Part shown: positions 50,643 to 59,483 of the stretch, piece after piece
Layout: each line of letters opens with the position of its first letter
Position numbering within the stretch: the first letter of the stretch is position 1
Assembly: GCA_016195085.1 (NCBI GenBank)
Contig: JACQAG010000026.1
Span: 124,001 to 188,000, forward strand
DNA from: Pseudomonadota bacterium
GTDB lineage: Bacteria > Pseudomonadota > Alphaproteobacteria > SHVZ01
Direction of reading: 5' to 3'
Length of the DNA stretch: 64,000 nucleotides
Program-made: the position numbers and the translations under genes
The notes under the pieces: model-generated
What the model was told of the DNA's origin: nothing
Databases searched by the model: none
The model's input: the letters and a program-made list of their open reading frames with translations, nothing else

Positions 50643-53600
50643 ATGTCCGGCTATATCGAGCTGCAGGTCACCAGCAATTACAGCTTTCTCGAAGGCGCCT
50701 CGCATCCGGGCGAGCTCGTGCGCCAAGCCGCCGCCATCGGCCATGCCGGTGCTGCCCTTGCCGACCGCAACACGCTGGCCGGCGTGGTCCGCGCCCATGT
50801 AGCGGCCAAGGAGACCGGCAGCCGATTTCTCGTCGGCGCGCGGCTGGTGCCCATGGACGGCCCGAGCCTCGTTTGCTTTCCCACCGATCGCGCCGCCTAT
50901 GGCCGCTTGTGCCGCCTCATCACGCTGGGGCGGCGGCGGGCGCCGAAGGGTGAGTGCCATTTCACGCTTTCCGAGGTGATGGGCCATGGCGAGGGTCAGG
51001 TGTTCCTGGCGCTCCCGCCGGATCGTCCCGAGGAGGATTTCGCCGCCTGGCTCCAGGATTTCGCCCGGCGCTTTTCCGGCTCCTGCTATCTGGCCGCGCC
51101 CTACCGCTATGACGGCACCGATGCGAGGCGGCTCAGGCGTCTCTCCGATCTCGCCGCCGCTGCCGGTGCGCCGCTGGTCGCCACCAACGACGTGCATTAT
51201 CACCTGCCGGAACGCCGCCCTTTGCAAGACGTGCTGACCTGCATCCGCGCCGGCACCACCATCGCGGCGGCCGGCCGGAGGCTGGCCGCGAATGCCGAGC
51301 GGCATTTGAAGCCGGCCGAGGAAATGGCGCGGCTCTTTCACGGCCATGGCGAGGCCGTGCTGCGGACGCTCGAGATCGCTCAGCGCTGCCGTTTCTCCTT
51401 GGACGAGCTCCGCTACGAATATCCCGAGGAGATCACCGGCGAGGGGCGGAGCCCGCAAGCCGAGCTCCAGCACCAGACCTGGACCGGTGCCGCCAGGCGC
51501 TATCCCGAGGGCGTGCCGGAAGCGGTGCGGCGCACGCTCATCCGCGAGCTGGCGCTCATCGAGGATCTCAGCTACGCGCCCTATTTCCTCACCGTGTTCG
51601 ATATCGTCCGCTACGCCCGCTCGAAAGATATCCTCTGCCAGGGTCGCGGCTCGGCCGCCAATTCGGCCGTGTGCTATGTGCTCGGCATCACCGCGGTCGA
51701 TCCCTCCGCCCATTCGCTCCTGTTCGAGCGCTTCGTCTCCGCGGCGCGCAACGAGCCGCCCGATATCGACGTGGATTTCGAGCATGAGCGGCGCGAGGAA
51801 GTGATCCAGTACGTCTACGGGAAATACGGCCGCGAGCGCGCCGGCATCGCCGCCACGGTCATCGCCTACCGCTCGCGCAGCGCCGTGCGCGATGTCGGCA
51901 AGGCGCTCGGCCTGTCGGAGGATACGGTGGGGGCGCTCGCCGGCTCGCTCTGGGGCTGGGGCGCCGAGGGCGTCGATGAGGCGCGGGTGCGCGAGATCGG
52001 CCTCGATCCGGCCGATCGGACCTTGCGCCTGGCGCTCGATCTCGCCCGCGAGCTCATCGGCTTTCCGCGCCATCTCTCCCAGCATGTCGGCGGCTTCGTC
52101 ATCTCCCGCGGCCCGCTTTCGGAGCTGGTTCCGATCGCCAATGCCGCCATGGCGGAGCGCACCAATGTCGAATGGGACAAGGACGATCTGGACGCGCTCG
52201 GCATCCTCAAGATCGACGTGCTGGCCCTCGGCATGCTCACTTGCATCCGCAAGGCCTTCCAGCTCATCGAGCAGCACAAAGGCCAGCGGTTTGACATGGC
52301 CGGCGTGCCGGAGGGGGATCCGGCGGTCTACGACATGCTGTGCCGGGGGGACTCGCTCGGCGTGTTCCAGGTCGAGAGCCGGGCGCAGATGAGCATGCTG
52401 CCGCGCCTCAAGCCGAGAACCCTCTACGACCTCGTGATCGAGGTGGCGATCGTGCGCCCGGGCCCGATCCAGGGCGACATGGTGCATCCCTATCTCCGCC
52501 GGCGAAACGGCGAGGAAACGGTCTCCTACCCCTCGCGCGAGCTCGCCCGCGTCTTGGGCAAGACCTTGGGCGTTCCCTTGTTCCAGGAGCAGGCGATGCA
52601 GATCGCCATCGTCGCCGCCGGCTTCACGCCTACTGCGGCGGATGAGCTCCGCCGCGCCATGGCGACCTTCCGGCGCAATGGCGATATCCATCGCTTCCGC
52701 ACCAAGCTGATCGAAGGCATGGTCGCCAAGGGTTACGAGCGCGACTTCGCCGCCAGATGCTTCCGGCAGATCGAAGGCTTCGGCACCTATGGCTTCCCCG
52801 AGAGCCACGCCATCAGCTTCGCGCTCCTCGTCTATGTCTCCTCCTGGCTCAAATGTCATCACCCGGAGGTCTTCGCCTGCGCGCTTCTCAATGCGCAGCC
52901 GATGGGCTTCTATGCCCCGGCGCAGATCGTGCGGGATGCCGCCGAGCACGGCGTCGAGGTGCGTCCCGTCGACGTCAATGCCAGCCATTGGGATTGCACG
53001 CTGGAGCCGGCGGCGGAGGGGGAAGAGGGGCAACCCCGCCTGGCGCTCCGCCTCGGCTTTCGTCAGGTGCAGGGTGCGCGCGCGGAAGACATCAAGCGGC
53101 TGGTTGAGTTTCGGGGGACCGGCTATGGCAGTCCGCGCGCGCTCTGGCTCAGGGCCGGGCTGTCGCCGGCGGCGCTGGAGAGCTTGGCCCGCGCCGATGC
53201 CTTCCGCTCCCAGGGCCTCGGCCGGCGCGAGGCCTTGTGGGCGGTGAAGGACTTGGGCGCCGAGCCCTTGCCGCTCTTCGCCGAGGCGGAAACCGCAGGG
53301 CCGGTGCAGAACGAGCCCCTGGTCAGGCTGCCCTCAATGCCGATCGGCGAAGAGGTGGTCGAGGACTATGCCTCGCTCAGGCTCTCCTTGAAGCGTCACC
53401 CGGTGGCCCTCCTGCGCGACGGGCTCGGCCGCGATGGGCTGTTGCCCGCCCAGGGCTTGGCCGAGCTCGCCTCCGGCCGCTGGATCAAGGTGGCCGGCCT
53501 GGTGCTGGTGCGCCAGCGGCCGGGCAGCGCCAACGGCATCGTCTTCATCACCCTCGAGGACGAGACCGGCGTGGCCAATCTCGTGGTCTATCCCGATATC

Positions 53601-53840
53601 TTCGAGCGCTACCGGCGGGCGATCCTGGGGGCGAGGCTGCTGGCCGCCTGGGGCAGCATCGACCGCCAGGGCATGGTGATCCATGTGAAGGCCCGGCGCT
53701 TCGTCGACCTCTCCCAGCGTCTGGACCAGCTGGGTCAAAGCGAACCGGCCCCGGAGGGCTCCATCGACGCCCTCGCCCGGGCCGAGGCGGTGAAGCGACG
53801 GCCGCCCGCGCTGAAAGCCGTCAGCCGCGATTTCCACTGA
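50643..53840 (+). CDS. dnaE2: DnaE2 error-prone DNA polymerase III alpha subunit
   Basis: 1065 aa, C-family polymerase. The PHP domain opens MSGYIELQVTSNYSFLEGASHPGEL. The palm has QGRGSAANSAVCYVLGIT and PDIDVDFEHERREEV with the catalytic Asp residues. The helix-hairpin-helix and OB domains follow, ending in KAVSRDFH. DnaE2 makes damage-induced mutations together with ImuA and ImuB and is shorter than the replicative DnaE. ATG 50643 fits the family start. Confidence 0.92.
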   Translation: MSGYIELQVTSNYSFLEGASHPGELVRQAAAIGHAGAALADRNTLAGVVRAHVAAKETGSRFLVGARLVPMDGPSLVCFPTDRAAYGRLCRLITLGRRRAPKGECHFTLSEVMGHGEGQVFLALPPDRPEEDFAAWLQDFARRFSGSCYLAAPYRYDGTDARRLRRLSDLAAAAGAPLVATNDVHYHLPERRPLQDVLTCIRAGTTIAAAGRRLAANAERHLKPAEEMARLFHGHGEAVLRTLEIAQRCRFSLDELRYEYPEEITGEGRSPQAELQHQTWTGAARRYPEGVPEAVRRTLIRELALIEDLSYAPYFLTVFDIVRYARSKDILCQGRGSAANSAVCYVLGITAVDPSAHSLLFERFVSAARNEPPDIDVDFEHERREEVIQYVYGKYGRERAGIAATVIAYRSRSAVRDVGKALGLSEDTVGALAGSLWGWGAEGVDEARVREIGLDPADRTLRLALDLARELIGFPRHLSQHVGGFVISRGPLSELVPIANAAMAERTNVEWDKDDLDALGILKIDVLALGMLTCIRKAFQLIEQHKGQRFDMAGVPEGDPAVYDMLCRGDSLGVFQVESRAQMSMLPRLKPRTLYDLVIEVAIVRPGPIQGDMVHPYLRRRNGEETVSYPSRELARVLGKTLGVPLFQEQAMQIAIVAAGFTPTAADELRRAMATFRRNGDIHRFRTKLIEGMVAKGYERDFAARCFRQIEGFGTYGFPESHAISFALLVYVSSWLKCHHPEVFACALLNAQPMGFYAPAQIVRDAAEHGVEVRPVDVNASHWDCTLEPAAEGEEGQPRLALRLGFRQVQGARAEDIKRLVEFRGTGYGSPRALWLRAGLSPAALESLARADAFRSQGLGRREALWAVKDLGAEPLPLFAEAETAGPVQNEPLVRLPSMPIGEEVVEDYASLRLSLKRHPVALLRDGLGRDGLLPAQGLAELASGRWIKVAGLVLVRQRPGSANGIVFITLEDETGVANLVVYPDIFERYRRAILGARLLAAWGSIDRQGMVIHVKARRFVDLSQRLDQLGQSEPAPEGSIDALARAEAVKRRPPALKAVSRDFH

Positions 53841-53948
53841 GGGTGAGGGTCCTTTCCAGTCCCGCGCCAACGCAGGAATACGCCTGTACGCTCGTATATG
53901 AGTCAGCGTCATTCGTGTATCGATCGGTTGTTGTAGTGTTCCCGGAAC

Positions 53949-54518
53949 ATGGAAGAGCTCACCGACGAGGCGCTGATGGCGCACGTGGCACGGGGGGACC
54001 GGCGTGCCTTTACCGTGCTGGTCGGCCGTCATCTCGATCGGTCGGTCGGCACCGTGCAGCGCATGCTGGGCGACGCGGCGGAGGCCGAGGACGTGGCGCA
54101 GGAAGCGTTCACCAAGCTGTGGGTCTACGCCCCGCGTTGGCGTCCCGACGGCGCCAAGTTCACCACCTGGTTCTATCGGGTGCTGGTGAACAGCGCCATC
54201 GACCGGCAGCGCAAGGCCCGCAGCGTGCCGCTCGACTCCGTCCCGGAGCCGTTCGACCCCAGGCCGGATGCCTTTCGGCAGGTCAACGACGCCGAGGTGA
54301 GCCGCCATGTCGCAGCCGCGGTGGCGGCCTTGCCCGATCGGCAGCGCGCCGCGGTCACGCTTTGCTATTATCAGGGCCTCGGAAACATCGAAGCGGCCGA
54401 GGTCTTGGAGATTTCCGTAGGCGCGCTCGAATCCCTCCTGGTTCGGGCTCGCCGCGCACTCAAGGAACGACTGACCCTGCTGCTGGGGCCGGTTCTGGAG
54501 GAGGAACATGACGTCTGA
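53949..54518 (+). CDS. ECF-family RNA polymerase sigma factor
   Basis: 189 aa. Region 2 (EDVAQEAFTKLWVYAPRW and FTTWFYRVLVNSAIDRQRK) recognises the -10 element, and region 4 (LPDRQRAAVTLCYYQGLGNIEAAEVLEISVGALESLLVRARRAL) the -35. It overlaps the next gene by 11 bp, a membrane protein that probably holds it inactive. The three-gene order sigma - short membrane protein - metal-sensor-like protein recalls CnrH/CnrY/CnrX and related systems. Confidence 0.88.
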   Translation: MEELTDEALMAHVARGDRRAFTVLVGRHLDRSVGTVQRMLGDAAEAEDVAQEAFTKLWVYAPRWRPDGAKFTTWFYRVLVNSAIDRQRKARSVPLDSVPEPFDPRPDAFRQVNDAEVSRHVAAAVAALPDRQRAAVTLCYYQGLGNIEAAEVLEISVGALESLLVRARRALKERLTLLLGPVLEEEHDV

Positions 54519-54864
54519 CCGTTCCCGGCCGACGCCCTCAGGCCCGGATCCGCTCGCCCGTGTGCTCGCGGCCTGGCGATTGGCGCCGGCCGACCCGGGG
54601 CTGGGCGAGCGCATCCTCGCCCGGGTGATGGACTGGCCGCAGGTCGATGCCGATCCATCGTCCCGCCGCCTGTTGCCCCGCTGGAGCTTCGGCTGGCTGG
54701 TGCCGCGGATCGTCAGCCTTGCGGCCGGAATCGCCATCGGCATCGTGGTCGGCCTTTCCGAGCCGATGGCCGATGAGGTGGCGAGCGGCCTCTATTCCAG
54801 CCTCTTCGACCAGTCGAGCCAGACCTTGCTGGCCTTCGATGCAACCGACGGGTTGACCCCGTGA
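54508..54864 (+). CDS. Probable membrane-bound anti-sigma factor
   Basis: 118 aa. A soluble N-terminal part (about 1-60) with helical LARVLAAWRLAPADPGLGERILARVMDW, one membrane segment about 62-83 (WLVPRIVSLAAGIAIGIVVGL), and a short outer tail. Overlaps sigma and sensor genes on both sides. Not recognised as a named family; assigned by position and topology. Confidence 0.65.
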   Translation: MTSDRSRPTPSGPDPLARVLAAWRLAPADPGLGERILARVMDWPQVDADPSSRRLLPRWSFGWLVPRIVSLAAGIAIGIVVGLSEPMADEVASGLYSSLFDQSSQTLLAFDATDGLTP

Positions 54865-55310
54865 GCGAGCCTGCCGCAGCGCCGTCGCGCCGCCGCCGTT
54901 GGCTGGGCTGGGGGCTTGTCGCCTCGCTCGCCTTCAATCTGTTCTTCGTCGGCCTCATCGGCGCCACCGCCTGGCGCTGGCACAATCGCCAGGCCATGGG
55001 CTTCGGCCCCGGGGCCGCCTGGATGGCCCCGCTCCTGCCCGAGGAGATCCGCAGCCAGCTCCGCGAGCGCATGCAGCAGCGTCGGCTCGACATGCGCGAG
55101 CGTGGTCTCGAAATGCGCCAAGCGCAGCTCGTCGTGCTGCGCGCGCTGGCGACCGAGCCGTACGACAAGGCCGCGGTGGAGCGCGCGTTCGCCGAGCTGA
55201 GACAGCGGCTCGCCAAGGGCCAGGAGCTGATGCACGCCACCATCGCCGCCGCCGCCGCCGACCTTACGCCCGAGCAGCGCAAAGCGATGATCGATCGCCT
55301 GCCGAACTAA
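54861..55310 (+). CDS. Periplasmic sensor of the CpxP/ZraP/CnrX heavy-metal type
   Basis: 149 aa. One membrane segment (about 14-37) then a periplasmic helical hairpin (LPEEIRSQLRERMQQRRLDMRERGLEM and FAELRQRLAKGQELMHATIAAAAADL) ending in LTPEQRKAMIDRLP. This is the pattern of the heavy-metal-resistance sensors that control an ECF sigma through its anti-sigma. GTG start overlapping the gene before by four bases. The metal or stress cannot be told. Confidence 0.72.
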   Translation: MSEPAAAPSRRRRWLGWGLVASLAFNLFFVGLIGATAWRWHNRQAMGFGPGAAWMAPLLPEEIRSQLRERMQQRRLDMRERGLEMRQAQLVVLRALATEPYDKAAVERAFAELRQRLAKGQELMHATIAAAAADLTPEQRKAMIDRLPN

Positions 55311-55312
55311 GG

Positions 55313-56239
55313 CTAGGCCTTCGCGGCCCGCCGGTAGCGGGTCTCCCGGTAGAGAATATAGAGGCCGCTCGCCACCACCACGGCGGAACCGGTGAGCACG
55401 CCGAGACCGGGGGTCTCATCGAAGGCGAGCTGGCCGATGACGAGCGCCCAGAGCATGGCCGTGTACTCGAAGGGTGCGACCAGCGCCGCCGGGGCGAGGC
55501 GATAGGCGCGGGTGACGAAGAACCCGGAGATGCCGCCCAGCAGGCCGACGCAAGAGAGCAGGGCCAAGTCCCAGGCCGATGGCGGGCTCCACACGAAGGG
55601 CAGCGTAATGGTGGCGGCCAGGGTCACGGCTGAGTTGTAGTAGAACACCATGGCGCTATCGCTCTCGCTGACCGACAGCCGGCGAATGGCGATGGTGCTC
55701 AAGGCGTAGCAAACCGTCGCGGCGAGTGCGACCGCCGCCATCGGCTCGATGACGTTGGTGCCTGGCCGCAAGATCAGGATGACGCCGAGAAAGCCGACGA
55801 TGACGGCGCCCCAGCGGTGACGACCGACGGCTTCGCCCAAGAGCGGTTGCGACAGCGCGGTGACGAACAGCGGACCGGCGAAGCTGATGGCGATCGCATC
55901 GGCGAGCGGCATGCCGGCGAGCGCGATGAAGAACAGCAGGGTCGAGCCGAGGCCGATCACGCAGCGGAGCGCGTGGCTCCCGGGCTTGCGCGTGCGGATC
56001 GTGGCGAACCCGCCCCGCGCCATGATCACGGCCACGATCGGCACGAACGCCACCCAGCCGCGAAAGAAGACGACCTCGAGCGGGTGATAGATGCCGCCGA
56101 GATACTTGACGAGCGAATCCATAATCGAGAACAAGCCGACACCGATCACCATGACGGCGATGCCGCGGACGGCGTGCGGGCTCTCGGCTGCCGCCTTCTG
56201 TTGCAGCGCTGCAACGGGGGCCGTCGGCATTGATCTCAT
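55313..56239 (-). CDS. EamA/DMT-family transporter
   Basis: 308 aa with ten membrane segments in two EamA repeats. LPLADAIAISFAGPLFVTALSQPLLGE is the first-repeat signature and PFEYTAMLWALVIGQLAFDE the second. It exports or imports a small metabolite; the substrate is unknown. It converges with the ECF cluster, ending 3 bp from it. Confidence 0.85.
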   Translation of the reverse strand: MRSMPTAPVAALQQKAAAESPHAVRGIAVMVIGVGLFSIMDSLVKYLGGIYHPLEVVFFRGWVAFVPIVAVIMARGGFATIRTRKPGSHALRCVIGLGSTLLFFIALAGMPLADAIAISFAGPLFVTALSQPLLGEAVGRHRWGAVIVGFLGVILILRPGTNVIEPMAAVALAATVCYALSTIAIRRLSVSESDSAMVFYYNSAVTLAATITLPFVWSPPSAWDLALLSCVGLLGGISGFFVTRAYRLAPAALVAPFEYTAMLWALVIGQLAFDETPGLGVLTGSAVVVASGLYILYRETRYRRAAKA

Positions 56240-56347
56240 CGGCCGAGTATAGCGATTTGCCGCACCAGGGCGGCTTCCGCTCGGCTACCATGGCAAAGTC
56301 GCTCGCCACCTCCCATATTTCCCGAAGCGCCAATTTCCCAAGCCCGC

Positions 56348-58225
56348 ATGACCACGATCGTCGATCCTGCCCAAGCCGTGCCGAAAGTTGCCGAAGCACC
56401 GGTCGAGCGCGAGCGCGTCGGCCGCGCCGAATTGAAGGCGCTGAGCACGCTCGTTCCCTACCTTTGGCCGAGTGCCGCCATCAGCCTGCGTGGGCGCGTG
56501 GCGCTCGCCATCAGCCTCTTGATCGCCGCCAAGGTCGCCAACGTCAACGTGCCCCTCCTCTACAAGGGCGCGATCGACACTCTCACCAGCGCTACCGGAG
56601 AGGGAGCGCTCGCGCACGCGATCGAGGTTCCGATCGCGCTGCTTATCGGCTACGGCCTGCTTCGGGTGACGGCGTCGGCCTTCGCCGAGCTGCGCGATGC
56701 GGTCTTCTCCAAGGTGGGGCAGCGCGCCATCCGCAATCTGGGTCTCGCCACCTTCCGCCATCTGCACGGCTTGTCGCTGCGCTTCCACCTCGAGCGGCAG
56801 ACCGGCGGCTTGAGCCGCGCCATCGAGCGGGGCACTAAGGGCATCGACTCGCTCTTGTCCTACTTGCTCTTCAGCATCCTGCCGACCCTGGTGGAGATTC
56901 TGCTGGTCTGCGGCATCCTTTGGGGCCTCTACGACATTTGGTTCGCGCTGCTGACCTTCGTCACCATCAGCTGCTACATCGCCTGGACGCTGACGGTGAC
57001 CGAGTGGCGGATCAAGTTTCGCCGCCAGATGATCGAAACCGACGAGGAGGCGCATACCCGCGCCATCGACAGCCTGCTCAACTACGAGACGGTGAAGTAC
57101 TTCAGCAATGAAGCGCACGAGTCGCAACGCTTCGACTCAGCCCTCCAGCGCTACGAGCGCGCCGCGGTCACGAGCCAGCAATCCCTATCGCTGCTCAACA
57201 TCGGTCAGGGCGCCATCATCGCCACCGGCGTCACTCTCGTCATGATCATGGCCGGCAACGGCATCGTCGCCGGACGCATGTCGATCGGCGACTTCGTGCT
57301 GGTCAACTCCTACCTGATCCAGCTCTACATGCCGCTCAATTTTCTGGGCTATGTCTACCGCGAGATCAAGCAGTCGCTCCTCGACATGGAGAAGATGTTC
57401 CGGATCCTGGACGTGCCACGCGAGGTCGAGGATCGTCCGGGCGCACCGGCCATCGCCGTCAGCCAAGGCCGCATCGAGTTCCGCCACGTCGATTTCAGCT
57501 ATGAGCAGAATCGGCAGATCCTGTTCGATGTGTCCTTCGAGGTGCCGCCGGGCAAGACGGTGGCGATCGTCGGACCGAGCGGCGCCGGCAAGTCGACGAT
57601 CAGCCGGATCCTGTTCCGCTTCTACGACGTGGCAAGCGGAGAGGTGCAGATCGACGGGCAGGACATTCGCCTGGTCAGCCAGTCGAGCCTCCGCAAGGCG
57701 ATCGGCATCGTTCCCCAGGACACGGTGCTGTTCAACGACACCATCTACTACAACATCGCCTATGGCCGTCCGGAGGCGACCCGGGCCGAAGTGGAGGAGG
57801 CGGCGAAGCTCGCGCAAATCCACGATTTCGTCGTGAGCCTGCCGGCGGGCTACGCGACCATGGTCGGCGAGCGCGGCCTCAAGCTCTCCGGCGGCGAGAA
57901 GCAACGGGTGGCGATCGCGCGCACGCTCCTGAAGCGCCCCAGCGTCTTCCTCTTCGACGAGGCGACCTCGGCTTTGGACTCCCATACCGAGAAGGAGATC
58001 CAGGCGAGCCTCCGCGCCGTCTCAGCCAACCGCACGACCCTCATCATTGCGCACCGGCTGTCGACCGTCATCGATGCCGACGAGATCATCGTGCTGCAAG
58101 CCGGCCGCGTCGTCGAGCGTGGCCGTCATCAGCAGCTTCTGGCCGAGGGAGGCCATTACGCGGCGATGTGGCGCAAACAGCAGGAGCGGGTAACCGAGCG
58201 CGAGGATGCCAGGCCGGCGGCGTGA
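56348..58225 (+). CDS. Atm1/HMT-type ABC exporter (half-transporter)
   Basis: 625 aa: six membrane helices then an ATPase. The Atm1 signature region TVKYFSNEAHESQRF and NFLGYVYREIKQSLLDMEKMF line the glutathione-derivative site. Walker A GPSGAGKST, signature KLSGGEKQRVAIARTLL, Walker B FLFDEATSALD. Members export glutathione-bound sulfur or metals and support Fe-S assembly or heavy-metal tolerance. It stands alone between a DMT gene and the receiver operon. Confidence 0.92.
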   Translation: MTTIVDPAQAVPKVAEAPVERERVGRAELKALSTLVPYLWPSAAISLRGRVALAISLLIAAKVANVNVPLLYKGAIDTLTSATGEGALAHAIEVPIALLIGYGLLRVTASAFAELRDAVFSKVGQRAIRNLGLATFRHLHGLSLRFHLERQTGGLSRAIERGTKGIDSLLSYLLFSILPTLVEILLVCGILWGLYDIWFALLTFVTISCYIAWTLTVTEWRIKFRRQMIETDEEAHTRAIDSLLNYETVKYFSNEAHESQRFDSALQRYERAAVTSQQSLSLLNIGQGAIIATGVTLVMIMAGNGIVAGRMSIGDFVLVNSYLIQLYMPLNFLGYVYREIKQSLLDMEKMFRILDVPREVEDRPGAPAIAVSQGRIEFRHVDFSYEQNRQILFDVSFEVPPGKTVAIVGPSGAGKSTISRILFRFYDVASGEVQIDGQDIRLVSQSSLRKAIGIVPQDTVLFNDTIYYNIAYGRPEATRAEVEEAAKLAQIHDFVVSLPAGYATMVGERGLKLSGGEKQRVAIARTLLKRPSVFLFDEATSALDSHTEKEIQASLRAVSANRTTLIIAHRLSTVIDADEIIVLQAGRVVERGRHQQLLAEGGHYAAMWRKQQERVTEREDARPAA

Positions 58226-58231
58226 GGCGGG

Positions 58232-58729
58232 CTAACCCTTAAACTTCTGGGTCGCCTGGCTCAATCCCTCGAGCACCTGCCATTCGATCTCGCCGCCGGT
58301 GCCGGTGATGCTCTGGGCGAGCAGCACGTAGAGCGCATCGATGTGGAGCGCGATCACTTCCAGCTGCGGCCGACCGACCTTGCTGAGGCTGACGGCATAG
58401 TCGTTGAGCGACTTCGCGATGCGGGTGACGAGCGGGTAGTCGAAGGTGCCGCCGAGACCTTTCAGGTCCAGGGCTTCGCGCGCCACCCGCTTCAGGATGT
58501 CCGTGGCCGGAGTCTTCCCGGCGCGTGCGTCGGCGACGAGCTCGCGCAAAGCCTTGAGGCTGGACGACGCCGCGGTGTTGAACTTGTCGGTCGCCGCATG
58601 CACAACCTTCTCGAGCTGCAGCATCTCGGTCGACGTGAGATCGACGCTGAAGCCCTTCTTGTAGTTGACCGCCTTGCGCCGAAGCTCGTTGGAGGGCGGA
58701 ATGATCTGAGCTTTTTGTCGCCCTGCCAC
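58232..58729 (-). CDS. Unknown helical protein paired with a receiver domain
   Basis: 165 aa, GTG start 6 bp after the receiver gene stop. It is mostly helical (TEMLQLEKVVHAATDKFNTAA, KALRELVADARAGK, ITRIAKSLNDYAVSL-like heptads). The single His in EVIALHIDALY lies on a helix, so it could be a phosphotransfer (Hpt-like) or a chemotaxis partner. No known family is recognised with confidence. Tight operon with the receiver suggests a joint signalling role. Confidence 0.6.
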   Translation of the reverse strand: MAGRQKAQIIPPSNELRRKAVNYKKGFSVDLTSTEMLQLEKVVHAATDKFNTAASSSLKALRELVADARAGKTPATDILKRVAREALDLKGLGGTFDYPLVTRIAKSLNDYAVSLSKVGRPQLEVIALHIDALYVLLAQSITGTGGEIEWQVLEGLSQATQKFKG

Positions 58730-58735
58730 GATCGA

Positions 58736-59233
58736 TTACGCCTCGGATCCGCCCCGACGATTGGGGCCGCCATGGGGCACCTGCCGACGCCGGCGGTCGG
58801 GGCCGAAATAGCTCTGCGCGTTGACGAAGGAGCGCGGCCGCGCGATCACCGATGAGAGGCGCCGATACAGCCCATCCACGGTGAAGGGCTTCGCCAGGAA
58901 CTCGGTGACACCCTTGTCGCGGGCGGCGACGACATATTCCTGCTCGGAATGGGCGGTGAGCATGATCACCGGCAGCAGCCGATTGGGTGAATCGGGAGAG
59001 AAGCGGAGATAGTCGATGAGCTCGAGCCCGCTCATCGGCTCCAGCTCCCATTCCGTGATCATGACATCGATATTGTCTTCTCTGAGCGCCTTGATCGCCT
59101 TGGTCGAATCCTGCACGCGGCGCACGCCGGTTGCACCCAGCATCTTCAGGATGTCCTGGATCATGTCGAGTGCCAGCGGGTTCGCGTCCACGAGGAGGAA
59201 CGAGACTTTGCTGAAATCGATCTTTTCCGGCAT
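58736..59233 (-). CDS. CheY-like receiver with Glu at the phosphorylation site
   Basis: 165 aa. The receiver fold is clear: SFLLVDANPLALDMI (single acidic Asp16, normally a pair), MLTAHSE (Thr switch) and AKPFTVDGLYRRL (conserved Lys). The phosphoacceptor position reads VMITEWELEPMSG with Glu61 where Asp is normal, so it may be locked active or act as a pseudo-receiver. A C-terminal tail with SYFGPDRRRRQ is a known alphaproteobacterial extension. It is the first gene of a two-gene operon. Confidence 0.82.
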   Translation of the reverse strand: MPEKIDFSKVSFLLVDANPLALDMIQDILKMLGATGVRRVQDSTKAIKALREDNIDVMITEWELEPMSGLELIDYLRFSPDSPNRLLPVIMLTAHSEQEYVVAARDKGVTEFLAKPFTVDGLYRRLSSVIARPRSFVNAQSYFGPDRRRRQVPHGGPNRRGGSEA

Positions 59234-59483
59234 CGACGTCCTTCCCCGGGGGGCGGTCGTTTCGCAGATCCATTAACCTCGGACGGCGCGCCCTCGGACG
59301 CGGGCGACACTCGCACGCGCATTGGTAAATTACAATATTTCTGCGCGGCGAGGAGCCGGAGAATCGTGTGCCGCGGCGCCTCGGAAGCGGTCCGCCGGGG
59401 CCCACGAGCGCGCTGGATGGGCTAGTGCCGGCGCCGAGCGAAGCCCTATACTTGGGCCCAGCTTGAGAAGGAGGAGCCGCATC

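Noticed and set aside
50565-53033. Long open frame (822 codons) on the minus strand opposite dnaE2
   Set aside because: An antisense artefact of high GC content: composition is Arg/Gly/Ala/His-rich, there is no domain, and the plus strand holds a complete DnaE2.
53875-53898. ECF-type autoregulatory promoter (GGAATA ... CGTATA) before the sigma gene
   Set aside because: The 12-bp spacer is far shorter than the 16-17 bp expected.
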